Shown one piece after another: positions 18,304 through 29,200 of a stretch of DNA of 64,000 nucleotides. The stretch covers positions 62,001-126,000 of the forward strand of contig CAZIAH010000002.1 in NCBI GenBank assembly GCA_964537715.1, in the 5' to 3' direction. The notes beneath the pieces are model-generated. The model was not told the DNA's origin and did no database searches. It saw only the letters and a list, made by a program, of their open reading frames with translations. This stretch comes from CAZTZL01 sp964537715. GTDB taxonomy: Bacteria > Zhuqueibacterota > QNDG01 > DSAB01. A program made the position numbers and the translations under genes. Each line of letters starts with the position of its first letter. Within the stretch, counting starts at the first letter, position 1.

Positions 18304-21300
18304 TTATATCCTCGTGTTCTTGAGCCGGGCCATTGCAATTCTTTCTTTTTGCTGCTGAATGGCGGTTTTCTGGTTTTTTGCCAGCTTTTGCGATGTTTTT
18401 AAAAGTTGGGTTTGCTGTGATCCTTCGATAAACTGCGCCAGGCTTTTTATAGTAGGGTACTGAAACATGTGAACAATATGTAAATCGATATTTTCAAACT
18501 TTTTTAATTTGATCAGGATCTGAGGAATCAGAATGGAACGGCCGCCGATTTCAAAAAAATTCTCCTTAACATCCAGGTGTTCCACATTCAGAACCTGTTG
18601 CCAGTATTTAAGCAATATTTTCTCAGTGCGCGAATTGGTTTTACCGGTGGATAACGGTTTACGGTTCTGCTGGGTGTTTTTCAAAATCGCATCCCTGATC
18701 AATTCCCCGGAATAATATTTTTGTGATACTTTGGAGATAAACGCGTTTCGTTCAAGAATTTGTGAAGAGATCTCACTCTCATGGGGTTTGTCTGATTTCT
18801 GAGGTTCGTCATTTTTTTGCGGTTCAGAAATCTGATCTGGTTTGAATACGACTTTTTGTGCCTGTTCAAGGGGTACACAGTAAATCAATGTTTGTTTATC
18901 TGTATCGCAGACATGATTATTGAAATATGTTGTTAAAAATATCTTTGCCGGTGTATTCTTCTTTGTTTTGTTAAAGGGGAAAATAAGATGAGAACAGTGT
19001 TTCTGCTGCGCGAAACGAACGATAAACTGAATCATCTCATGCTCTACACCTTTTCCCAGGGCACGGCAGCTTACAAAGAAGCTGTCAATCCGAATTGATT
19101 TATTATCATATTCCTGCAGAATCATGACAGCGATAAGGCCATAATCACCGAAACGGTCTTTCAGTTTTACTGTATAAATATGGTTTTTTCTATCTTTCAG
19201 CAACTGTTTGATTTCTCTCTCGGTACGACGAATTGTCGTGAAATTAAATTGATTGGTTCTGAAACTCAATTGTGAGACGCGAGACATGGTCTCTTCGTTG
19301 ATGGGTTGGATATCGATTTGTAATTTCAGGCCCTGAATAAAATCAGCAAAGGATAATGATTTTTCATGAAAGGACTGCCGATGCTGATCAATCAAATAGT
19401 GTTTTGAGCGGAGTTTATCCTCTTCTGTTAATTTTAGTATATCAAAGGCAAAACTGTTTGTGATGTAATCTATATTATTGCAGTTATTCTTCTTTTGTAT
19501 GGCCAGTACTTCCGGCAGGACCATGCGAACCTTTACACATTCGATCGGATTATCATCAACAAACACAATACTATTTAGGGAAACATTCATTTCACGGGCG
19601 ATTGATATGAGATTTTCCGGTTTTGATTTCCAGTTGATCCTCCTGAATGCAATATGTTCATTTTTTAATAGCATGTGCGGATGTGACGAGAAAACCTCAA
19701 ATATATCTTCCTCTTCATTCTTGCTGCACAGACAAAGGACATATCCTTTATTATACAAATCCAATGCAAATTGCTGGAGTTTGATTTCTGCTTTTCCAAG
19801 CGATAGTCCGGATATTCCATCTTCTCCCAGTACGCCCTTCCAGAGAGTCCCATCACAATCAAACACGACTGCTTTAAACGGTGGTTTCAGGGTTGTGTAG
19901 ATTTTCCGACAAACGATTGTCGACAGACCGATTGAAAAATCTTCTGTAAATGGCAAATGCCCTAAATTTTCTCCCAGCGGTTCGTCGTACTCTCTGACAT
20001 GATAGTCATTAAGTATTTCGTGATAATGTATAAAATATACAGACTGATATTTTAAGGCGAGTTTATTGATCTTGCTCTCAAGGTCGTTAATTAGTTGACT
20101 TATAGATTTATCCTGCAATGATTTAACGGAAGAGGGGCACAATGTGATCAGTAAATGTGCAGATGAAGTGCGGGTGAATGAATCCAGAGCCGCAGCAAAT
20201 TGTTCATATTTCTGATATGCAGATTCAATTTGTTTTTTGTGATCTTTATTTTCTTTGTTTATCCAATCGTCAATTCGGATAAAAACAAGATTATAGGAAT
20301 TCGGATATCTATAAAATTCACTCTTTGGATTCAGTAATTGCTGCTCGATCTGGTTATATACCACATCATTGATTTGATGTGGATATTCCATCTGGTCAAG
20401 CCAGAATTGGAAATACGATATTAGGTTTTCAACGGTGAATGTACCTGTGAGATTAATTATAATTTCAGGCTTCTCGCTTTGTTTTTCCTGAAAGGAAGGA
20501 GAGACCTTATTCAATGTTAGCGGAATCACTCTTTCATCATCCTGAAGGACAAAATCGATCAGTTGGATTATCTCTTCTTGAAATTTTTCAACTGTCTCTT
20601 TTTTAAATAGACTGGTATTATATTTTAAGGCGCAATACAAAGCAGAAGAGTCATCCAGCACTTCGAGTGTCAGGTCAAATTGTCCTTCCTGGTCATTGAT
20701 TTTGAATGGGCTCAAAGTCAACGAGTCAAAATTCAATTCAAGTTCGTCTTTCGTCGGTTTCAATAAATCAATAAGCGGACCCAGTGTTTTTCTGTTCATT
20801 AGATTAAACATAATTTGAAATTGCGGTGTTCGTGATGCATCCCGGTTTGGTGCCAGTTTATCGACCAATAATGGAAAAGGATAATCCTGATTATCTAGCG
20901 CATCCAATATTTTCTTTTTATTTTTATTGATTTGGTCATGAAAAATGTACGCTTCTGCTACGTCTGCTGGGATTGGCAGCATATTCAGAAAATATCCAAA
21001 ATTACTCTCAAAATACTGGTCAGTCCTGGCTGCTACGGGTGTACCAATGCAGAAATTATTTTGTCGGGAGAGTTTGGCCAAAAACAGTTCAAAAACTGTG
21101 AAAAGGAAAACATAAGTAGTCGTGTTATTATTTTTTACATAATTTGAAATTTTATTATACGGTTCTTCTTTTAACCGAAAGAAAAGCGTGCTTCCTTCGA
21201 ATAAAGGTATCGGTGGTCTCAGAAAGTCGGTCTTCATTTCAATACGGGGTGAGGCTGATTTTAAAACATTTTTCCAATAGTCAAATTGTTTTAAACTTTC

Positions 21301-22026
21301 ATTGCTTAAGAGAAATTGTGTCTGTTTTTCAATGTAAACCTGGTAGTCATTCGGAGCCGGAGTAGTATCGGGCTTTCTTCCCGTTTCAAAATCGTGATAG
21401 AGCTCGATAAATTGCTCAAATAATAATTTCAATGAAAGTCCGTCACATATAATATGATGAACATTAATAAGCAGAACGGATTCCCGTTTTGATCGAAATA
21501 AATAGACTTTAATCAGTGAATCCTCAGCCAGATTAAAAGGAAGCTTATATTTTTCAATAACAGTCTGTTTCATGTATTCCGTGTTATCAGGACAATCGAT
21601 GATCTCAAAAAATTGTTTTGACGAGTTGAAAACACATTGATAGACTTGCTCCTCAGGATCTGGAAGAGTGATAAATTTGCTCTTTAACGGCCAGTGTCTG
21701 TGGATCAGAATATCGAATGCCCGTTTGATATTTGAACTATTAAATTCATTTCTGATTTTAAATGAGAGAGCAATATTGTACGCTGAAGACGAAGGTGACA
21801 GCTCATGAAGAAACCATAATGCTTTCTGATTTTCTGCTAATGGGAATAGGATTATTTGGTCTGAATGGTGTGAATTCAACAGATCGAGTATTTTTTGCTT
21901 ACCGTTTTTTAATGCCCCCAATGTTTCTTTATTTAAACGACCCACTTCAATTCTATAGTTCAGGTTCCCATTTTCGGTCCATAATTTCAGACCTGGAGGA
22001 AAACCGGTTTTTGCTCGGATAGTCAT
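18304..22026 (-). CDS. NRPS-like protein: TubC dock-condensation-FkbH/HAD-PCP
   Basis: 1240 residues. Residues 1-50 look like a TubC N-terminal docking domain (GLKLWTENGNLNYR). A condensation domain spans ~55-490 with an intact HHIICDG (190-196). An FkbH-type HAD domain follows (~520-1080) with its N-terminal extension, the phospho-acceptor motif FDCDGTLWKG (Asp723, Asp725) and the GNAT-like C-terminal half (SFRTNQFNFTT). A PCP with GGRS (Ser1164) and a basic helical tail end the protein. Known FkbH proteins dephosphorylate 1,3-bisphosphoglycerate and load a glyceryl unit onto a carrier. Placing it where an adenylation domain would be suggests a C domain joining an acyl chain to glycerate (an ester). 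It overlaps the MT-ACP gene by ATGA and runs into the last PKS. Confidence 0.87.
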   Translation of the reverse strand: MTIRAKTGFPPGLKLWTENGNLNYRIEVGRLNKETLGALKNGKQKILDLLNSHHSDQIILFPLAENQKALWFLHELSPSSSAYNIALSFKIRNEFNSSNIKRAFDILIHRHWPLKSKFITLPDPEEQVYQCVFNSSKQFFEIIDCPDNTEYMKQTVIEKYKLPFNLAEDSLIKVYLFRSKRESVLLINVHHIICDGLSLKLLFEQFIELYHDFETGRKPDTTPAPNDYQVYIEKQTQFLLSNESLKQFDYWKNVLKSASPRIEMKTDFLRPPIPLFEGSTLFFRLKEEPYNKISNYVKNNNTTTYVFLFTVFELFLAKLSRQNNFCIGTPVAARTDQYFESNFGYFLNMLPIPADVAEAYIFHDQINKNKKKILDALDNQDYPFPLLVDKLAPNRDASRTPQFQIMFNLMNRKTLGPLIDLLKPTKDELELNFDSLTLSPFKINDQEGQFDLTLEVLDDSSALYCALKYNTSLFKKETVEKFQEEIIQLIDFVLQDDERVIPLTLNKVSPSFQEKQSEKPEIIINLTGTFTVENLISYFQFWLDQMEYPHQINDVVYNQIEQQLLNPKSEFYRYPNSYNLVFIRIDDWINKENKDHKKQIESAYQKYEQFAAALDSFTRTSSAHLLITLCPSSVKSLQDKSISQLINDLESKINKLALKYQSVYFIHYHEILNDYHVREYDEPLGENLGHLPFTEDFSIGLSTIVCRKIYTTLKPPFKAVVFDCDGTLWKGVLGEDGISGLSLGKAEIKLQQFALDLYNKGYVLCLCSKNEEEDIFEVFSSHPHMLLKNEHIAFRRINWKSKPENLISIAREMNVSLNSIVFVDDNPIECVKVRMVLPEVLAIQKKNNCNNIDYITNSFAFDILKLTEEDKLRSKHYLIDQHRQSFHEKSLSFADFIQGLKLQIDIQPINEETMSRVSQLSFRTNQFNFTTIRRTEREIKQLLKDRKNHIYTVKLKDRFGDYGLIAVMILQEYDNKSIRIDSFFVSCRALGKGVEHEMIQFIVRFAQQKHCSHLIFPFNKTKKNTPAKIFLTTYFNNHVCDTDKQTLIYCVPLEQAQKVVFKPDQISEPQKNDEPQKSDKPHESEISSQILERNAFISKVSQKYYSGELIRDAILKNTQQNRKPLSTGKTNSRTEKILLKYWQQVLNVEHLDVKENFFEIGGRSILIPQILIKLKKFENIDLHIVHMFQYPTIKSLAQFIEGSQQTQLLKTSQKLAKNQKTAIQQQKERIAMARLKNTRI

Positions 22027-23222
22027 AGCTTTCCTTTTACCATATGAACATTCTGGTCCTTTTCTGATTCGATATTTTTTGAGTCTGCAAGCGAAGCCTG
22101 AATCTCATTGAGAATGCCGGTTATGCTGAGATCATCCAAAAGCCTTGCAATTCCCAAATCGACATTAAAATCTTTCTTTATAAAATTATTGATTTCAATA
22201 GCACTCAGAGAATCCAACCCCAGATTTGAAAGAGGAACATTTTCCTTCAGATATTCAAGTGGAATTTCCATCGCATCGGATATCTTTTCATTTAAATAAA
22301 CGGATACATTTTCTTTAACCAGTCTCTCAGAATCTGTAATTGCATTTTGCGAACTTTTTGAACTGTTCTTATGAATATCCTGTTTGTTTTTTTTCGCCTT
22401 AACCTTGTGAAGGTGAGGTTTTTCACAACCTGCAATATAAAGCTGGCGTGCAAAATAGTGGTTGTCCGTTTTTAACATTTCATACCACTTTTCAGCGAGT
22501 GCCTGCAGTATCTCTTCTCTTAAATATCCTTTTTGTACCAGGCTGCGCGAAATATTCACATCTTCAGCCTGCAGCATGGCTTTGTCCCCTTCGATTTTAT
22601 TATGGGCGCAAACCACGTTGAAGCTGATATTCTTAAATCCAGCAAGTTCCATTAATCCGGGCAATTCACGGCCGATATATGGATTGCCGCCCTCGTCAAT
22701 ACGAGACCGACAATAAGCTTCATACATAAAAGCAAGTTCTTTAACAGCAGGGTAAGTGATTAAATGTAAGGAAAAATCATTACTCACTACAATTAATTTG
22801 CCACCCGGTTTCAGGATCCGAAATAATTCTGCAAATGCACGACCAGGATCAGGGAGATGTTCAAAGACCAATCGGCTGATTACAATATCATAACTATTGT
22901 TGTCCAATCTTGTGTCTGTTATTGAACTTTCCACGGTTTTTATATCCGATGCAGCTATTTTTATATTCTCATTCAAGAGTTTAAACAAATAGGGATCGTT
23001 TTCTAAGCCAGTAACTTGACATTGAGGTAACCGTTCAAGTATTCGTAAAAGGAGAAAACCTGGACCACATCCACATTCAATTATTTTCATCCCATCTTTT
23101 AGACCGATTTCCTGATAAATCTTAAATTCCTTTTCAAAAAACAGATCTACCTGACCTTTAAGTCTTTTAACTTCAGAGTCGATATTACTCGAAAAGTCTT
23201 TAATTTTATATGATCCGTTCAT
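22023..23222 (-). CDS. Class I SAM methyltransferase fused to an acyl carrier protein
   Basis: 399 residues. A Rossmann methyltransferase fills ~1-250 with SAM motif I ECGCGPG (49-55) and the later motif region DNNSYDIVISRLVFEHLPDPG. After a Lys/Ser-rich linker an ACP of PKS type follows, with LGLDSLSAIE and attachment Ser338; this differs from the PCP-like carriers of the other proteins. No ketosynthase or adenylation domain is present, so the carrier must be loaded in trans. The methyltransferase may act on a substrate bound to it, or on a chain from another module. It ends in an ATGA overlap with the FkbH gene, so the two are translated together. Confidence 0.85.
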   Translation of the reverse strand: MNGSYKIKDFSSNIDSEVKRLKGQVDLFFEKEFKIYQEIGLKDGMKIIECGCGPGFLLLRILERLPQCQVTGLENDPYLFKLLNENIKIAASDIKTVESSITDTRLDNNSYDIVISRLVFEHLPDPGRAFAELFRILKPGGKLIVVSNDFSLHLITYPAVKELAFMYEAYCRSRIDEGGNPYIGRELPGLMELAGFKNISFNVVCAHNKIEGDKAMLQAEDVNISRSLVQKGYLREEILQALAEKWYEMLKTDNHYFARQLYIAGCEKPHLHKVKAKKNKQDIHKNSSKSSQNAITDSERLVKENVSVYLNEKISDAMEIPLEYLKENVPLSNLGLDSLSAIEINNFIKKDFNVDLGIARLLDDLSITGILNEIQASLADSKNIESEKDQNVHMVKGKL

Positions 23223-23280
23223 TCGCTTCTATCCGCTGGCAATAAAAGGAATTCATGAAAATACCATTTCATCTTTAAGC

Positions 23281-26200
23281 TCAAATAAATGTTGACTCTT
23301 TTATAGCTTTTTGAATTTCATTTGCTAAATTCCTGACAAAAGGTTCGATTAATGTCCCTCTGGGATAACAGGGTATCAGGTGCTTAACTACTCCCTGTTT
23401 GGCAATATGACCAAATCCACATTCAGGATCTTCAAATCCGATAAAAATTGCTTTGGGGATAAATACGTCTATTTTTCCATTATATTCCGATGGTTCATAT
23501 TCCAACAGTGCTTGATCAAAATATTTTTTAATCCGTAAATGATAAAAGCCATTTTGATTGTTCACTCCAAATAATTGCAGGCCTCGTATCATACTATATT
23601 TCATCGAAAATTTTATTCTACTTAACTGAATTCTATATTTTTCTTTCAAAAAATCTATCTTGGATACACCATCGGCGCTAAAAAAATTCCTGATATGAAA
23701 TAAAACATTCAATATCTCATTTGTTTTACGAACCTTAAACGGGAGGGGATGTTTAACATCTTTTACATTATAAGATTCAATCATAGCAACACATCCAACT
23801 GTATCACCTTTCTGTTGAAGCTGCTGAGCCACTTCCAGTGCGATATTCCCGCCCAGACAATACCCGCCTAATAGATAGGGTCCCTGAGGCTGGATCTTTT
23901 TAATTTCTTTGATATATTTAGCTGCCACAGTTTTAAAATCAGCTTGAATTTCTGTTCTGCCATCAAGAGCTTCTGCTTGAATACCATAGACCGGTTGGTC
24001 ATTGCCTAAATAACCTGCCAGAGATCTGAAAATAAGTACATTGCCTTCGGCACCATGTATCAGAAATAAAGGTCTTTTCGATCCCGCAGCTTGAATAGGT
24101 ACCAGACAAGACCACAAGTCTTCAACATGTTCATGATCTATTATTTTCGATAGGGTTTTTACTGTCGGTGCTTTAAACAAACTGGAAAGAGGAATATTTT
24201 TGCCGAATGATTTTTCAATATCAGAAAACAGTTGAGCCGCCAGTAGAGAATGACCACCCAGATTAAAAAAGTTATCATTAATGCCGATTTTTTCTATTTT
24301 CAGTAAATTCTGCCAGATTCCCAGTAATTTTCTTTCTGTAGGACTATGTGATGCCACCTCTTCAACAGCACCGGTTGTTTTAATATCTGGCTTTGGTAAT
24401 GCCTTACGATCCACCTTGTTGTTGAGTGTCAATGGAAACTCATCCAAACATTGAATAAAATTAGGAATCATATATTCAGGCAAATGATTGCTTAAAAATT
24501 CTTTTATAGCAGAAATATCCAGATTTTCTTTTGTTTTTAAATAAGCCACCAGTCGTTTATCGTTTTCGGAAAATTCATATATTGTGCATACCGATTGAAT
24601 AATACCTGGATAAGTATCAAGAATACTCTCAATCTCACCCAGTTCTACTCGAAATCCGCGTAATTTGACCTGAAAATCAATCCGGCTGATATATTCCAGA
24701 TTGCCATCATCCAGATATCTGGCCAGATCACCGGTCCGATATACCCTGTCTTGTCTATTTCCAGTTAATGGATTTACAATAAATCGCTCAGAAGTCAAAT
24801 TGTCCCGGTTTAAATAGCCCTGTGATACACCCTGACCGCCTATAAACAACTCGCCGATTACTCCGACTGGAACCGGTTGGAGATGTTTGTCGAATATGTA
24901 AAATGTCGTGTTTCTGATCGGTTTGCCGATAAGGGGTTTGTCATTATAACCCTTTAATTTATAAATTGAAGACCAGACAGTTGTTTCGGTCGGCCCGTAC
25001 ATATTCCAAACGGATCCAGCCTGTTCCTGCAGTTTATTTGCCAGTTCCAGAGGCAGTGCTTCACCACCACATAGTATTTTGATTTTTGCCGGGGGATGCC
25101 AGTCTAACTGGTACAGCATTTGAAAGGTGGCGGGTGTAGCTTGCATTATGGAGATATGGTTTTGCGCAATATAGTGCATCAACTGCTGACCATCCCGAGA
25201 GATTTGTGATGTTGCCAGTACAATTGTTGCCCCTGTTATTAAAGGAAGATACAATTCCAGGCAGGATATATCAAAGGAGAGTGTGGTTAATGCCAGTAAT
25301 CGGTCATGTTTTTTGATCCCTGGCTTCTGCTGCATAGCCAATAAGAAATTGGCAAGAGCAGCATGATGAATCTGAACTCCTTTAGGTTTACCTGTCGAAC
25401 CGGATGTATAAATAATATAAGCAGTTGTATCGCCGTTTATCCTGGTTAATACATCTATATCCGGTTCTTTGAGAATGGCATCCCAGTGTTTTTCCAAAAA
25501 CAGCAGTACAACGGGTGGTTTATAATCAAAATGAGTTGTCAGCTCGGCTGTGCTGATAATAAATTTAAGTTGTGAATCATCTATCATGAAATTAAGACGG
25601 TGCTTAGGAAAGGATGGATCAAGCGGCACATAACTCGCTCCTGCTTTCAATATACCCAATATCGTCACGAGCATTTGAACGTTACGTTCCAGACACACCC
25701 CTACGGATGTATTGGGAGTTAATCCCTTTTCGATTAAGTAGTGGGCCATTTTGTTTGAGAGTGTGTTTAAATCCTTGTAACTGATTGATTCCTTGTCACA
25801 TATAACTGCGGTCTTGTTTTTATGAGTACGGCTTTTTTCATAGAACATTTCAATAAAATAAGTATTTTTATTTGAATGCTGCTGTGTGTCATTCCAGTTA
25901 TTTAAAATCTGATGCCTTTCTGCCTGTGTAAGTAGTGACAGCTGGGATATGGAGATATCACCGTTATTTGTCACATAACGCAGCAGTTCTTCAAAGTGAA
26001 CCAGTAACCGCTTAACCATGGACTCATGTGAGAGATCTGTAGAATATTCAATACAACCATGAAACCGATCCTCTTTTTCCCACATATATAAGGAGAAATC
26101 ATATTCTGACAAACCCCGTTCGAGAACTTCCTCAGCGAAGGTTATGTTATCGGTTTTAATTTCTGCTGTTAAATAACTTTGAAAGGCAAACATGACCTGA

Positions 26201-29200
26201 AACAGAGGATGTATATTAATATGCCTTTCTACTTTCAGAACATTGAGTAGTTCCTCAAAATGAAGCTGACTATGTTCCAATGAATGATAAAATCCTTCCT
26301 TAATCGTGTTCACAAATTGCAAGAATGTCAGATCCTGACTGAAATCAGCCTTGTTAGCCAGCATATTCAGAAAAAATCCGATAATATTTTTAACTTGTCT
26401 GTTTTCTCTATTGGCATAGGGTGTGCCAATAATGATTTTATCCTGACCAGTATATTTATGAAACAAAACATGTAATGCACTTAAAAGACAGATGAATGGT
26501 GTAACAGAATATTTTTCACAAAATTGCTTGATGGAACTGGAGACTTCTCTTGAAAATGAAAAATGACAGGTAGCTCCTTCAGCCGACAATTCAGCGGGCC
26601 TTGGTTCTTCATAGGGAAACTCAAGAACCGGAATATCCGAACTTAAATATTTTTGCCAATAATCGATATCGGACTTTCGATTAGGATACCCCTGTTTGGT
26701 TTGTTCCCATAAGGCATAGTCAGCATATTGTACCGTCAATTCCGGTAATTCTGGTTGCTTTCCGGTTGCAAGGTCACCATAGACAGTTGCCAATTCACGA
26801 TGAAAGATATCAAAGGACCAACCATCGATTAGTATATGAGGAATAAAGAGTACCAAAACCACTTCATCGGCCGTGATTCGATAAAAATTGATTTTATATA
26901 ATGGTGGTTCATCCAAATGAAAGGGCTGACGCACATTTCTGATGACCGATTCTCTGAGCTTATTTTGTCTTTGTGTGGGTTTATAAGAAAGAAGGTCAAT
27001 GGTTTCAATATTAAGGATCGCTTCAGAACTGATTTTGATAAGCGGTTTGCCGTCAATATTATAAAATGTTGTTTTAAATGCTTCGTGCCGCTGTAGTAAA
27101 ATTGCCGTGCTTTCCTGCAATAAATCAAGATCGATCGAACCCGTGATACGCAATGACAATGCCAGGTTATATGCCGGATTATCAGGATCATACAGGTTTA
27201 AAAACCACAGCCGTTTTTGAGCAGCTGACATGACAAGCGCATCATGTGAATCTCTGGGTTTGATGACTGAGTCATCGACCTTGTCCTCATCTACAGTGAG
27301 TTTTTTACTTATAACCTGTATAAAATCGTTAATTACTGGATTGTTAATTAGTTCTGAGATCGAGATTTTAATGTTAAGCTTTGTTTTTATTTCATTGATA
27401 ATCCTGACTGCCATTAGAGAATGGCCGCCCAGATTAAAGAAGTTATCATGAATGTTTAAATGATCTACACCAAGACACTCTTTCCAAATGTCTGTGATTA
27501 ACTGACTGACTTCATCCCGGGATCTTTTGTTATATTGTTCTTTTGTTATCTCACTTTTAACAGATTTTTGCTTATCAGAATCAGAAGGAGAATCGATAGT
27601 TGATCCGTTATCAATCCAGTAACGTTTACGTTCAAAAGGGTATGTCGGTAAAGGGAGTCTCTGACGGCTTTCTTCCCGGTAAAGTTTTTGCCAGTTAAAA
27701 TCGATTCCTGCAAGCCATAATTTTCCGATGGTTTTTAAGATAAATGCGACATCCGAACCATGCTCTTTCGGATGAGGCAATGATGAAAGGACAGTGTGAT
27801 CATCTGTAAGGTTTGAATTCATCCTTACCAACGTCCCTAACGTCTGACCTGGACCAATTTCCAAAAAGATTCTGTTTTTTGCTTTTAATAATTCCTCTAT
27901 ACCTTCAAAGAAACGAACAGTATTCCGTATGTGTTTTGACCAATAGTTAGGATCTGTCGCTTGCTCTGAAGTGATCCAGGAACCACTCACATTCGATATA
28001 AATGGAATTTCAGGAGGATTTAAATTCACCTTGCTCACTTCTTTTGTAAAATCATTTAATATAGGGTTCATCATTTCTGAATGAAATGCATGCGACGTGT
28101 GTAACTCTCGTGAATTTATTCCCTCTTTCGCCAGTTTGCTCTTGAATAGATCGATAGCCCTTTTTTCTCCGGATACGACACAGTATGATGGGGCATTAGA
28201 TGCCGCTAATGATATATCATCATTTAATAACGGAATAATACTTTCATTTGATATCGGGACAGCCAACATTGAACCACTTGGAAGATTCTGCATTAATTGA
28301 CTGCGTTTTACGACAATCGATAAGGCCTCTTCAAGAGTAAAAACACCAGCTAATACGGCCGCCACATATTCCCCAATACTGTGACCAATCAATGCCTCGG
28401 GATGAATTCCCCAAGAAATCCAGAGCTTCGATAGAGAATATTCAATAGTGAACAGGGCAGGTTGTGTTATGTACGTCTGATTTAATTCTCGCTCCGCATC
28501 TTTGATATTGTCATTTTTTGGATATATAATTCTTCGAATATCTTTATTGAGATAATGTTGAAGTATGTCTGAACAGCGGTCAATATTTAAACGGAATTCA
28601 GATTCACTTCGATAGAGATCCAGGCCCATGTTGACATACTGTGATCCCTGGCCCGTAAACATGAATACAATAGGAGGATTTCTTTTTTCTTGATAGATAC
28701 TCCATACATGGTCTGGATCCCTTGTTTTTAAAATCGATATTGCAGTGTCAATATTCTGACAAACTGCAATCCTTCGATGGTTAAAAGCTTTCCGTCCTAT
28801 CTGAAGAGTATAAACTGCGTCTGCCAAGTTAATTTCCGGATTTTTCTTAATGTGTTCAACAAAATTGTGTGTCATTTTCTCTAAAGCAGACTCAGTCTTC
28901 GCCGAAAAAATCAGCAGCTGATAAGGACGAGTATCAGAAGAAAGTTCTGCTTTAGGAGCCTCCTCTAATATAACATGGGCATTTGTTCCTCCGATACCAA
29001 AAGAGCTGATCCCGGCGCGACGAGGGAATGTATTCGCCGTCCATTCAGTCAATTTTGTATTAACATAGAAAGGAGTACTATCAAAGTCTATATTCGGATT
29101 TGATCTTTTAAAATGCAATGAAGGCGGTATCTGCCTATGCTTGAGGGCCAATACTGTCTTAATGAGACCGGTAACTCCACTAGCGGCGTCTAAATGCCCT

